Shown here piece after piece: positions 32,975 to 46,400 of a stretch of 64,000 nucleotides of DNA. The position numbers and the translations under genes are program-made. Where the stretch lies: contig JABMCL010001132.1 of assembly GCA_018857735.1 (NCBI GenBank), forward strand, positions 545,001-609,000. Reading direction: 5' to 3'. The DNA is from Alviniconcha marisindica. Taxonomy: Eukaryota; Mollusca; Gastropoda; Provannidae. Each line of letters opens with the position of its first letter. Position 1 is the stretch's first letter. The notes under the pieces were generated by a model. That model was not told where the DNA came from, did not search any database, and saw only the letters and a program-made list of their open reading frames with translations.

Positions 32975-35284
32975 CTACTTCTCATACAGTTCTGCGAGTC
33001 TTTGGCTCTCTCGCAATCCGCTCAAGTAAGCTCCATGAACAGTGGAGTAGTAGCATGGGTGGGTAGCTTCCCCTGCAAACAGGAGCGTTGGTCGGCGGTT
33101 ATCCGGGAGGGGCGCTGCAAGATCCAGAATGTCGTTTTCGCGATTCTTCGTGCTGAAATAGGTGTAGGAACCTCTGTACAAGGGATCGCTGTTCCACTTC
33201 GACCGCAGAACCATCGTCGGTTTGGGGATGGAGGGAACCTTGAGGAACTTCCCGAGCAGGTCCCTGCATGCTGTGGTTACTTCATCGTCAGTTAGACTCT
33301 CCACGATCTCAGCCCCTCGGCCTCCGAAGGGACCTCCAATAACTTTTGAGTTGCCTGGTGGCTCTTGGAATCCTTCCAGACCCTTCACCCAGTCAGACGT
33401 CTCGGTGATTGGCTGGCCGTGGGTGGACCAGGCCAGCTGGATACCGTCTGTCCAGAAAGGCTGATCGTAGAACAGGAACAGCTTGGTCACGCGGCCGAAG
33501 CCAGTCCTCTCTATGGCGCCCGCTTTGGACTCGGGCAGCTGCGGATCAAACATGTGCTTGTGGTTGGCTTTGAGGTGACCGAGGGAGCAAGTGACCACGA
33601 CGTGATCGGCCGTGTAGCGCTTCCCGTTCTTGCACACCACTTCCGCTTGACCCGGCCCCGCCCAGCAAACTTTGGTCACCTCTGCATTATGATGAATGAC
33701 ATCGTCTGGAAGCTTCTTCAGCAGCTGCTCGACGAAACCGCTGTAGCCTTTCCCCGTGAACATCATCTCTGGGCCGGAGAAGGACGTGTACTGCCCACTG
33801 AGGTCAGCAGAGAGCTGGTCCAGTTCTTCACCGTCAATGAACTGGCAGAAGTTGAGCAGGGTGTTGAAGACGTTGGCTGCTTGTACGCGTGTCTGTCCTT
33901 CGGGAAATTGTTGGAGAATCCGGGGCCTCGCCTCTTGTACGTACTGAGCGACGGAGGTGCTGTTTGTGAAGGGCTTAGTCTTGTCTCTTTTTGTGTAGAT
34001 GTTCTGCATTCTGGTCTCCATGTCGAGGTAGAGTTCCCAGACCTTCTTCACTAGATCTTTGTCGATTTTTTCTCCGTTCTCTTGGTAGAACTGCCCAGAT
34101 ATTCTGTAACACAATAGCAACCACCAAATGTAGATTCATACTTCTACATGCTGACTGTGGAAGTTTAGACAGCCTCTTTGAAGAAAAAAAATTCATTGGC
34201 TAAGTACCAACGCACCAAAACAAATAGAAACTTTGTCCTTGCAAAAATTACAGTTTCAAACGTTTTGTCATGATGTACATAAACAGTTGGTACACAGTGC
34301 TTGTATTTTTCAGGTAGTAGATAATGTAACTATTTGATTCATGTGACTACATGCGGCCGCAAATTAACGAAACCAACGTATATGTCCGTATTATGCATGC
34401 ACGTGCGCAGGGAGACAGAGATGTAACGCACCCGCACACAGACATATACACACGCTGAAAAAGAAGAAAGAGCTACACATGCATGTGCCTGCGCACACGC
34501 ACCGTGTTCACACACACACACATACGTACGCATACGCACAAAATGCACATAAATGAAATACTCGTAATATACGTGGAAAACACACACACGATGATGTGGG
34601 GCGTAATGTCCTCGGGTGTCAGGTTGACAGGGACAAATAACACACACACACACACACGGTGCGTTACAAACACACGCTTGCGCACGTGAAACACGGACAC
34701 ACCTGTCAATGGGAGCAAGAGAGTCCGCCAGCCCCCATTCAGTGGCCAGCCTGTACACCGGGTTCTCTGGGGTGGCTCCGTGAATGCACGTGGCTCCCAG
34801 CTCCACCACAGCCTCATCTTCACGGGGTCTCACTGACTGGATTCGACCACCAACCCTGGGAAACATTTGGCGGAAAGAAGACATGGCGATGATTCGTGTC
34901 GGTGTGTACGGCCCAAGAAGAACTGTGGAACAGCACCCTCGTCAATGACTAAAATATACTAGCATACATGCTAGTATGGCCTTTTGTCAGCTTCCACGTA
35001 TATTTCCACCAAAAACAAACAACAAGAAGAAATGAACTGTGACCATAAACCCTTCACTGCCGTATATGGACAAAACATTATGAAGGATTTTCGGCAATGT
35101 GAAGTAAATAGGTAACTTGATGTTTTACGTCCAGTCAACCATTACGGCTATAACAAGGCGATTCGGCAGTATATCGGGCAGTAAAATCAGTGTAAAATTT
35201 GGAAACCTGTATCTTTTATCACGAGGAAGGATCCACATCAGATGCACTGCAGCATCGAGATTATAGGCATGTTTTTGCCTACGA

Positions 35285-35316
<32 letters not shown>

Positions 35317-35427
35317 TGGTCTTTTATTTGGCAGGCTTTTGTGTGCACTTTTCAGTTCGAAAAATGGTGTCCTAGAAAGAAGGGGTCCATTCTAAATGCA
35401 ACTTAGCCTTCTTTAATGTAGCCTATT

Positions 35428-35521
<94 letters not shown>

Positions 35522-35645
35522 TTAACCTGTTGGAAGCTTCCAGGATGGTGACTTTGGAGAAGCCGGCCTGCAGAAGATGGTGAGCAGTGCTCAGTCCTGC
35601 AATGCCCGCCCCCACCACCACCACGGAAATTTGACTTTTCGACAT
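32975..35645 (-). CDS. FAD-dependent polyamine oxidase (spermine oxidase / PAOX-like)
   Basis: A flavin amine oxidase that oxidises spermine, spermidine or their N1-acetyl forms, releasing an aldehyde and H2O2. Exons in transcript order are 35527-35645, 34703-34855 and 32975-34103, GT-AG with phases joining, giving 466 residues. The N-terminus has the Rossmann FAD motif VVVVGAGIAGLSTAHHLLQAG (about residues 8-28), then ILEASNR joined to VGGRIQS, the classical dinucleotide-binding GGR. ELGATCIHG and the active-site Lys in FGRVTKLFLF follow. The C-terminal FAD segment is LLFAGEATHPCYYSTVHGAYLSG. It ends LAELYEK, so no C-terminal peroxisomal SKL-type signal is seen, unlike mammalian PAOX. The ATG at 35645 is the first before the FAD motif. 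A TTATTTTCAG just upstream suggests a 5' UTR intron. Substrate class cannot be set from sequence alone. Confidence 0.93.
35429..35518. repeat. (CA)n microsatellite next to polyamine oxidase exon 1 donor
   Basis: About 45 uninterrupted CA repeats. On the minus strand they begin about nine bases after the exon 1 donor (AACAG/GTTAAACCT), so intron 1 opens with a long UG tract. A poly-C run (35285-35310) lies further in. Confidence 0.96.
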
Positions 35646-35786
35646 GTTCTCTGTAGAACGCTGAAAATAAGTTTGAAGAATGCTATTTGACACTGATGGA
35701 AACAATATTACACAAACTCGATCACACACACACCCGCGCGCGCACTGACTGACACAGCTGTAACACACTCCATTAAGGCACAGACT

Positions 35787-35794
35787 TGACGTCA
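35787..35794. promoter_or_regulatory. Candidate CRE (TGACGTCA)
   Basis: A perfect palindromic cAMP-response element 142 bp upstream of the polyamine oxidase ATG. The site is exact, but its function is inference from position. A second exact TGACGTCA lies at 39003-39010 in intergenic sequence. Confidence 0.4.
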
Positions 35795-36212
35795 ACACGC
35801 TGGTGTGTCAGTTTCACTGAGCAAGATCGGTGTGTGTGCGCGCGCGCGCATCAGTCAGAGCGGTCGGTATGTGTAATGTGACAACGACAACAACAAAAAC
35901 AAAATACATACATCCTGATGATAGGCCGCATCAGCTACTATGATAGTGTGCTTACCCGAATCTGGATGCCAAACACTGAATGAAATCAACTGTTAACAAT
36001 GAAGGTGCCTTTAGATATGGAGACTAGCTGCGAATAGTTCAGTAGCCTACTAGCAGATCAGGCGCCGTCCTGGACCAAGCTGCGATGCTTCCCTCAGGAC
36101 ACATACACACACTCACACACACACACAGGTGGCTGTGCCACACCACCAAAAATACCATCTGTGTTTCTGACGGGTCCATTAAAGGACGCTTAAAAAAGAA
36201 GTCCTTCTCATA

Positions 36213-36381
36213 GTTCAGGAGCTGTGTGAGAGTCGAGGTGGCCGTCTTGGGCTGTCCGTCCTAACGAGCCTTCTGGTTTCCGTGGACGTAAAGCTATATT
36301 GAACCATGCTTCGGCATTGGTCTCAGCTTGTCCCTAATATGTCAACTGACATCTGAGGACATTAAGCAACACTACCTACCT
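36213..36381 (+). mobile_element. Short interspersed repeat family C, copy 2
   Basis: GTTCAGGAGCTGTGTGAGAG through GTCCCTAATATGTCAACTGA to a CTACCTACCTA tail. It is the cleanest plus-strand copy, close to 51731-51913 in reverse. Confidence 0.85.
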
Positions 36382-37812
36382 AAGAAGTCCTTCGCATGCC
36401 ACAGGAATCACAATGAAATACAAACTGTGTGTGTGAGAGAGTTTCTGGAATGATATGGGACTGTGAGTACATAGGCACCCCCTCCCTCTCACCCGCGCAC
36501 TTTTTTTTTTTTTTAGTGCGTGGATTTAGTAATAATATGGAATTTCGGAGCGCTTTTCTTCTTCAGAAGAAAAAAAAACTGCGGTTGAATGACTGAGAGT
36601 TTGTACTGGTGAAAGTTATTCTTTTGGACCCTCCACGCGCAAGCGTTGTATCCTCAGACGGCCGAGAGATGATGAGGCTCAAGTCGGTAGGTCCGAAGGG
36701 CCTTTGCCGTGTGAATGAGTGTAGACACACGGTAGGTACCAAATCTCCTGCCTATTATAGCATCTCTGAACGACCGCAACTCCGGCATCGGAGTTCTTCA
36801 CCATCAACCATCTCCGTTTATCTATCAGAGTGTTAAGATGCTAGAGCTTGCCAAATTGAGAATGACCTTTACCTTGTTGGTTAGAGGCTGATTTCCCGTC
36901 TGCTGAGTCAGGTTAAAGTTGAAGGCCAATCCACGAGGGATGACGTTGGAAGAACTACACTTGTTAAAAAAGGTCTTCTCGAGCTTAAAGTTCCCTCTAG
37001 TCAGATAGAGACTCATAAAATGGTGTAAAGTTTCCTGCTCCTCGGATTTCTGGAACCCCACTGGAGAGAGTGGTTGGGTGGGGGGGCAGCGTCATATACA
37101 TATACTAATGAATATATATTCACTGAGTGTGATTCGCTGAGCGCGATTAAAATCCCCCCGGAGAAGGCCGAGGCCGAAATATTGGCGGGGACATTTTAAC
37201 TCCTCTTGTCTTAAATTCCTTTTTACTTGTACATATATATAGAGAGAGATTTTCTGTAGTTTGTCTAGAATCACCAGCAGCAGCCAGAGCATTGCATAGA
37301 AATGCAGTCGCTTAATTACCACGCCGCTTGCTGTGCCGCACACAAACCACTCATTCTATCCGCCTGTCTGATCTGACGTAACTTTCCAGTGACATCAAAT
37401 TATCTGTCACACACAATGTGTACCGACAAGGTGGCCTGCAGCGTAAACTGCGGGTACAATGTGTACCTGTACACAGCTGCTGATCAAACAACACTGTAAT
37501 GACTGGAGTGCATACATGACTGTGTCGCGCGGCTGTTAGAGATTCGCCCCGGCTGTTAGAGATTGCGGCGATACCACGTGTGAACGGGTCACGGCCTTGT
37601 ACAGCTGTTACAGCACCGAGGCGGACGAACGTTCGGCACGACTGACTGACTGTGGCCGTCCACACGTTGTATCGCAACATAAAATTACTCTTAAAACACA
37701 CACACAAAACACATTTAACTTGAAGTAGCCTGTTGTGATTGTGTAAAATATCTGTAGGCTACGTACGTCATGGCGTGGCATCAGTGAGAGTATCGCAACG
37801 TACCGCTTCCGA

Positions 37813-38630
<818 letters not shown>

Positions 38631-40289
38631 CAAACAACTAAAACTGAGTCGCGTGGCCGATGAGGATAATCCGACAGTGACTCAAGTGCACTGATGTGAC
38701 CAGCTGCGACTGCGTTGACTGGGTTATTACTGACAACGATCATTTTCGTGAACAGGCCTACAGACGCCGGGATTATACTTACCGTGAATATACGCCGGCA
38801 GTGGATCGACTGACAACAATTAAGACCTTGCCGTTGCAGTAAAACAAAGACAGTGCAGCGAAGCACCGTGCGGCGGTCCTGTAATAAATCAATCAAGGGC
38901 ACCCACCAGTCACCGCACTTCTAATGAGGTCTAGATTAGGAACGACACACTCGAATCTTCGGCTGTTGGAGCGGGGGAAACACAGGAAGAGTCCGCACGC
39001 GGTGACGTCACACGCACTCTGGCTGAACCATGACGTTCCACACAGAAAGCGCTTTTGGATGTTCGAATTTCGTAGTCGTTTACTTTTGGAGAATTGCTTA
39101 TTTCCAATGAGAATAGCCGATCTATTATATATATAAACCTTTAATTTCACCAGACTGTTAGCTCTGATATAAACCTATGTGGTTGACTATGCTCAAAGCA
39201 CCAACTAACTAACCAACACTAGACTGAAATCATTCTCTTAATTTTTATGCAGTATATTATATATACCTCATAAATCAAACAGAAACTGTCTACCTGAAAA
39301 TATGTTCTGTACAACAAGTAGCTGAGAAGCGACCAAATATTGAGAGAAAATTTTTCTTGCAAAAGTCTTATTGATTTCACGTTGTTGTAAATATTGTTTT
39401 CTTGCAAAAGTCTTATTGAATTGGAACTAACATGGAATCACTCCGGTTTAACATGATACCGTACGCACACATACACACACTAACTAGACTCCTTTCACCT
39501 CTAGTGAACCACTCAAACCCCCTTTTTTCATCCCTACACTAAAAAAGAAACACTGAAATCTGCATACAAAACTTGGAATTAATATTATTCAGTCTCTGAT
39601 AGGGCATAGCAAAATGGGTTGGACTGACGTTCTCGTGTATGGACTGTTATGCTGCGGCACGTGTGCGAGTGTTGTTGTTGCTGCCACCATACTGCCAACC
39701 AAAGCATGGGCTTTGATCACTTTTGCTCATGAATGATGAAGGCACATAACAAGAAGAAAACAACGCACCAAGAGGTAGATGCGGCATCAGACAGTGTGGT
39801 GCTAACCGTTGGTGTGATAAAGTCAACCATGCAAGTGCTACACTGCAATAAATACAGATTTCGGAGAGTAAAACACCAGGTTACTTACTTACTTCTGACA
39901 CTAAAAGTGCATACGCAGAGGTTTGTTCGATCGTTGGTGTGAACGATAAAAAACAGTGTGGCTTCGCTCAGGGTTTGTCGTTCAGCCGCGCGTAGCTGCA
40001 CTCGATTAACTGTGATGCACAAGAGAGGGAACTCTCAGCACTATCTCGCCATGGCCAGGATAAAAAATTCTGGATACCACTCCAAGGCCATGGAACTACA
40101 TATAACATAGATCGCTGGACGCTGAAAATATGTGATATAATATTTAGAAATGCATGGATAGCGTCTCACTAGCATGCAACTCTAAATACTGAAAATAAGA
40201 AAGATGAGAATAATGAGCCTACACAAACAACTGGAATACAAGGGTATGTTCATATATTGGGTCCTTAACAATGAGGCCCCGGGGTATAT

Positions 40290-40485
40290 ATCTTAACTGT
40301 GCACACTCCCACCCTCACGCTATTCAGCTCTAGAAACCATCAGCTTAGTCTGCCTGGGCCAAGGACAGACGTATATTTAAACAAGTATATCTTCTCTGGT
40401 GCCCTTCTTTGGAACAACCTACTGCTGACAGTCAGATCTTGTCACTCGCTCTGCTTCTTCAAGCGAAAACATCATGAACATCTTG
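40290..40485 (+). mobile_element. LINE ORF2 C-terminal fragment
   Basis: The plus frame reads LFSSRNHQLSLPGPRTDVY, then FSGALLWNNLL and SLCFFKRKHHEHL. These match the sequence order R-P-R-T...F-x-x-x-LWNNLP...FK-K at the C-terminus of CR1/L2-type ORF2. It is a truncated relic in intergenic sequence, followed by a simple-repeat tail. Confidence 0.75.
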
Positions 40486-40560
40486 AGGCTGTTAGTGTTA
40501 CACAGGATGGATTGTGACAGAAAACTGGTGGTGGTGGTGGTGGTGGTTGGGGGTGGGGGT

Positions 40561-40562
40561 GG

Positions 40563-40633
<71 letters not shown>
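40561..40633. repeat. (GA)n microsatellite
   Basis: About 34 GA repeats preceded by GGT and GGGGGT runs, directly followed by a family D repeat. Confidence 0.96.
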
Positions 40634-40636
<3 letters not shown>

Positions 40637-40690
40637 AGTAAGTTGGTGTTTTACGCCCAGTCAACCAGTGTGGTTATATCAGGGTGACTG
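40634..40690 (+). repeat. Dispersed repeat family D (GTTTTACGCCCAGTCAACC)
   Basis: AAGTAAGTTGGTGTTTTACG, CCCAGTCAACCAGT and GGTTATATCAGGG. Related copies lie at 1628-1685, 30407-30485, 35100-35195, 48550-48600 and 49590-49640. They are short, non-coding and variably truncated. Confidence 0.75.
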
Positions 40691-41260
40691 AGAGGGAGAG
40701 ACAGACAGACAGACAGGCAGAGACCAAACACATGACCTGGTAAAAACATTATGTCTTTTTATTGTGTCAATCTCTCTTCATGGTAAGGTCACATCACATC
40801 AATAGCCACAACACCAATCCACTACAGGGCAAAACTAAGACAAAGAACATGAAGTCATTGAAATCATCACGCAGTTTTCTCAGTCAGCAAAACCAGGAAA
40901 TAGAGGTTCTGAAATGATGGACCTGAGAAGAATGTACCATTGATGAATTGTCCCTTGTTGCCCTCAACCAAACTTGATACACTGTTGAAACACTTACTAT
41001 GCCCACATGTATAGTGTATGTGTGCACGTGTTAACAAATTTAAAAAGACACCTTAGTGTGTGAGGTGTTGTGAGGGGATTGGGGGGGGGGGGATGCTGGT
41101 ATATATATGAAATGAGAGGGAGAGGAAGAGAGAGAGAGAGGGGGGGGGGGGGGGGAATAAATAAAACATTCATGGTGTTCTGCAACCAGACAGGTGAAGT
41201 ATATGAATTATTATCATGCATTTATTATCTCTCACAGCTCCTGTGGTCAATATTTCAGAA

Positions 41261-41352
41261 GTCTACACCTTCCATGGACATCTCTTTTTCAGTATTTTTT
41301 CACCTCTTTTGGCCTTTTTTTTTCACTGAAAAAGGTGTCCATGGAAGGTGCA
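41261..41352. repeat. Inverted repeat / hairpin
   Basis: CACCTTCCATGGACA with CTTTTTCAGT at the left is matched by ACTGAAAAAGG with TGTCCATGGAAGGTG at the right, about 28 bp of stem with few mismatches around a pyrimidine-rich loop. CATGCATTTATTAT occurs as a direct repeat on both sides (near 41215 and 41402). Confidence 0.75.
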
Positions 41353-41873
41353 GATGAAAAATGTACATCTCATTTTTGCATAAAGACAGAAAATAATTCT
41401 CATGCATTTATTATTGTGCATGAGGATTATGAATCAGGAGGTTCCCACTGTCAATGATCTCAGCATCTGTGAATTAAAATTTGTTCATTACTAAGCATAC
41501 ACACACATACCTCTCCTCTGTCTTCAACATACAATGAAAAATGATACAGGTTTATATCACAGTCCCAAGGGGATAAACATTATGTCAGTGCCCTTCATCA
41601 TTTACAGCACTGTGGCTGCACCTTTTATGCAAGTTTACAAACTTGTTGCAATGCAAAGCAAGCCGTCTCAGTGCACAGTTTGGTTTTCAACATCAATTAT
41701 GTATTTAATCATGAATCACTACAAACCAGGACTGAAGAAAAACAAATCATGATGCATTATCTGACAGAATGACCTGAGAACACAACTGTCATGGAGGCAA
41801 GACATGTCATCTCTGAGGTGAAGGTAGGTGATATGTAGGAATTAGTCACCATCTTGGGTCGTCTTTCTGTGCA

Positions 41874-42165
41874 TCTATGAGCCACTATGGTCAAACGATA
41901 AGGTGCTAGGCTCGTAGGCGGACAGACCTGAGTTTGATTTGGTTTGGGCTCTCCTTTCTCTCCCAAAGCTGTAATCTATGGATGCCATTTTGTGACTCTA
42001 CCCCTTACAATTTATGAAACGTTAAAATGGCTCACACCACTGCCCATCTTAATGCTGAATCATTCTGGTGACATTTGTAGTGTTGGGTAGTCTCCATTTT
42101 TGAACACCTCCTGGGATCTCAGTCCCTGCCAGTACCTCATTGGAGAAAAAAAACACAAGCCTAAG
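41874..42165 (+). mobile_element. tRNA-derived SINE family A, copy 2
   Basis: AAGGTGCTAGGCTCGTAGGC with a weak B box (GAGTTTGATTT), then AAAATGGCTCACACCACTGC, CATCTTAATGCTGAATCATTCTGG-like body (diverged) and CACCTCCTGGGATCTCAGTC to the end. It lies 1.3 kb beyond the SIRT7 stop. Confidence 0.82.
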
Positions 42166-43231
42166 ATTATTTTTTTTGTACATATGTGCACGTAGGTCCA
42201 TTACTCATGGCCTGTTTGTATAACCCAAAGGATTGTAACCCAGGAGCATATTAGGTTAAACCACTGGTTGAAGCAGGGTGAGGGACCAGAGTCTACACTT
42301 GTGCAGACTCACCACTGCCTGTCTCATCCTTATGTGCATCCACATGCTAAGTTCATTGTAGTTTTGTACACATTAGAAGCCATGAAGGGTATGCAAAATA
42401 TGGAGAGAGAAAAAAGGAAGAGAACCCCCCCCCCCAAAAAAAAACAACAACACACAACTTGGTTGATAGATACCTGTAATACATGTCACACAATACAGCA
42501 GAATAATAAGAAGGCCGAAAGTTGCTACATGCTCAGTTTACATTGCCTTAATCATGTGAACTGTGCATTTCTTTGCAGTCAACATTGGTCAGCAGGGCTG
42601 GTGCACCTTCATAAAATAATGCACTGTAAAAAAGAACAACTTTTATCACTGTCTTGATAGCAAGATTGAAGGTTATTGCAACCCTGAGTTACTGTTTTGT
42701 TTTGAGGCCTGGGTCTTTTCTTCTAAAATTCTTGACCTTCTTCATTCTTTTCAGTACACACTGTCGCATTAGATTTAGAATGAAACAAGACTGATTCGAC
42801 CAAGTCTCCCACAAAGTGTCCACATATCACTCACTCACCATAGATTTTCTCTCATTATTTCCTTCATTAAACAAAATTATTTTGCTAAGTATGATTTTTA
42901 CCTTAAATTGTTGAAACCAACACATGCTATTCAAGGATAAGGCACTACAACAGATATTTTTAGCTGAAAAACAACTGACAGAAATATATGATTACCTTAC
43001 ATGCACATGAATACAAATACTCTTTGTGCTTATCACCTCATACATGTAAACACAGAAACATGTGTGTATGTGTACTGTACACACACACACACACATCACG
43101 ATGAGCAATCTTGCAGCAGTAATCTCCCACACTAAAATCTTCTCATTTGTTCACAGACTCTCAACAAAACTAGCACATGGAAGCACATACCCCTGGTATA
43201 TACATATATTTCACCAATGAATTTACCAAGG

Positions 43232-43388
43232 GCACCTTAATACACTCATGTGCACGCACAATCAATACAGTGATTGTCATACAGACAATACACACACACA
43301 TAAGAGCACACCTTAATACACTCATGTGCACGCACAATTCACATACAGTGATTCACATGCATACAATACACACACACATAAGAGTACA
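43232..43388. repeat. Two-copy ~78-bp tandem duplication
   Basis: CACCTTAATACACTCATGTG, CACGCACAAT, CAGTGATT and ACACACACATAAGAG occur in order twice. It lies in the probable SIRT7 3' UTR. Confidence 0.88.
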
Positions 43389-43426
43389 CAATTGCACATT
43401 GATAGTCCACAGAACATCTAGACAGT

Positions 43427-46400
43427 TCACATGCTGCGCTTTCGCCGAACCCTCAAACCCTTGCCAAACCAGCCAGGGACAGAGGCTGTTTCTCTTTGTC
43501 TGACTGCATAATCCAAGTTTTCCGAGCTGCTGTCACTGTCTTTGCCATCATCACCCACTGGATCTCCCACCAGGTCATATGCAGAACATGAAGCCAGCTG
43601 CACTGCACTAGTGACTGCCACACTCACACCTTGCTCTTCTTGCATAGCTGAAAAATAGGGCTGGAAAGAGGGTTGATGCTGAAAGCCCCCATCAGGGTTC
43701 AAGTTGATGACCACTCTCTCCTGAGGAACGCCGCTTTCGCAGGTCCTGAGATGCTGATGCTGATGACCTTCACCAGGTTGCAAGTCAAGGTTGTCTGGCA
43801 GGTCCAACATCACCTGCCGAATGGCGGACAGAATATCCTGATCACTCAGGATGAAGCTCATGTTCTGATGAGCAGCTTCGAGATCTGAAGAGTCAGAACA
43901 TACAGGTATCACAGACTGAGCTGAGAATGGGTTGGAAATTTGCACATGGTGCAAAAGCGTGGGGTCTGTTGAGCAAGGTAAAGGGTCCCTGACAGCATTT
44001 CGCGCTTTTCCTGAGGAACGAGATTTCTGAAGATTCTTGGAGTAGGAATGATCAAAATGGATTCTGCGCACCAGTTTTGCATAGTCCACGTTGGAAGAAG
44101 AGGATGAGGTATTGATGTGGACCCCGCCTCCAGTGGAAAAAACACCGGGAACCAGGCCAACTGCATCTGGCATTGATTCAATGCCAGTAGGTTTTGCAGA
44201 GCACTGGGTACTGGTAATACTGATAGGGTTTGTGGAGAGATCGACTCGGAACACGTCATGTTCCTGGCTCATTGGCAAAGCTGGTGGCTGGGAAGGGAAG
44301 ATGTTAAGCAATGAGTGGAGCTGGGGGTGGGACTGCTGGTGTGATGATGCCTCAGCTGCACCCCGTGGAAGAAAGTTCTGGATGCTGGGGAGGGGGGCGA
44401 ACGATGCTGGCTGGCTGGAGCTGACGTTTCTCGCTGTCCGTCTCACTTTGCCATTCATCGTCATCTTCCGTCCCTTGTTTCCCACACCTCGACCCTTCAG
44501 CATTTGTTCTAGTTTCAACCGGACAGGGCTGAGGATGTGCCCATTTTCTGAACCAGGTTTAGACTCTTCCATTTTCAAACCAAGATCACCATGCCTGCCA
44601 ACCATTTCAGCAGACTGTGCATGCTGAACAGTGCTGCTGGGAGCAAGCGGATAGTTGTGGTTCACACCACCACTGCCTGGGTGATACTCCATCTTCAACA
44701 CTGCCACGCGATGGTGGCCGTTGTAGTTCTTTTTGCTGAAGACTTTCTTCTTGCTGTTGCTCTGCTGTTGCGTTGGGTTGCTGTGTGTTATCTGCAGGAC
44801 TTTCTTGCTGGCAATCAACTCCTCCTCACTCTTCACAGGGGTGTGCAGTCTGAACAGTGGGTCCATTGCCCTGAATGAATCAGAATTACACACAGTTTCA
44901 GACACATAGCTTGCGCTTTTAACTCAAGTTGTGCTATGTACACTTTACTTCAAGATGACTTGAGATTTGTCTTGAAGCACAAATGTTGAAAGAGAAGTGG
45001 TGAGCTGCTAAGTAAAAGCAGATGCAATACAAAACAACAACAAAATTCCCCAAATACGTAACAATATGGTACAGAATATTTGGCTTCTTTTACATTTTTG
45101 CATGCCACTTTATTTAATGCCAACGTCATAGACAATGCAAACAAGAACTTGCAAAGAATATACAACTTTCAGTTTAATTGTCAATAATTAGTGTAATGTT
45201 AGTGTTCCTCAGCTAAAACCCTGAGGTTCACCCAATATTACATCAGAAGGTAGTGTGTGCAACTGTTTCCCTCCACCTGTAATACACAGTCATATAAGTG
45301 CAGTGTTACATACCACTCTAGCAGATGCACTCTGACTACAGGAATTAGTCTTTCCAATGCCACTGCAACCTTGAAGTTCAAGCAAGGCCATTGGAACAAA
45401 TACGAAAGTACAAAGCCCATGCAGTTTGTTTCCAGGCACAGCTTGAAAGAGTTCACTTTGTCTTCCAGAAAGTTTCTGCTGAAGTAAGGAATGCGTAAAT
45501 TTTCCCCATTTGGTTTGGGCACAAAAAGCGATCTTAATCGAGGGCCAGTCATAACAGTATGGTTCATTAACATGCAAATATGAAGTCGGATTTTGGAGCT
45601 GGCGTTGTTAAAAGTTGAGCAGCCTCTCATAAGGGTGGTCTTTTATCAGGAGTTCTACTGCGCTTGGACCCAGAAAGCTGTGGTTGTTATTCAACATGTG
45701 TTAATCAGCATGTGAAGGTTCTGTTTCAGTACACTATACTTCACAGCTGCCCTGAGGGCAGCAACAGCTTACCTGCGATACTGAGGCACCGACAGTCCAA
45801 GGTGATGGGCCACTCTCCTCAGAACATCATCACAACGACCTGAAGCAAATATTTCAGCAACATTGGTCCACCACCAGCAGCGTGGGCACAAGCAAGAGAC
45901 AACCTGGAGCTTCAAAGTTCTTTTCAACTGGCGACAAACTTAAAGCTTTTTTTGACTAGTTTCTTCATGGGTTTTTATGGGGAGTGCTACAAAACTCAAA
46001 ATCTCTCAAACAAATTAATGTCATTGTTACTGATTCCTTTTATATAGTGCTGTTCTCTGCTACAAAACTCAAAATCTCTCAAACAAATTATTATCATTGT
46101 TACTGATTCCTTTTACATAGTGCTGTTCTCTGCTCTTGGGCAGACTCATTGCACTCATGTCACATGTGATTCTGAATGAGCGACTGTATCCTTTTATGGT
46201 GTGCTTTTTAATATCCACCATATTGGTGTCCTGAGAGTGCTATTTGGTTGTTACATGGCTGGTGCCATGTGCAACTGCTGCCATCTTGGCACATGTTCTG
46301 TGTACATCATACAACCATGCACCAGTTTACAGTGTCATTTCATTTGAAACCACATATGTTGGATGCATGCATGTTTAGCTGTAACATGACACATGTACTT

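Noticed and set aside
33365..34054. Plus-strand open frame of 229 residues over the polyamine oxidase last exon
   Set aside because: It is the antisense shadow of a firmly identified minus-strand exon and has no independent support.
39733..39942. Plus-strand 69-residue frame in the intergenic region
   Set aside because: No homology recognised, no neighbouring exons, and composition like the surrounding non-coding DNA.
44091..44627. Plus-strand open frame of 178 residues over the SIRT7 last exon
   Set aside because: Antisense shadow of the long SIRT7 coding exon; no domain or splice context.
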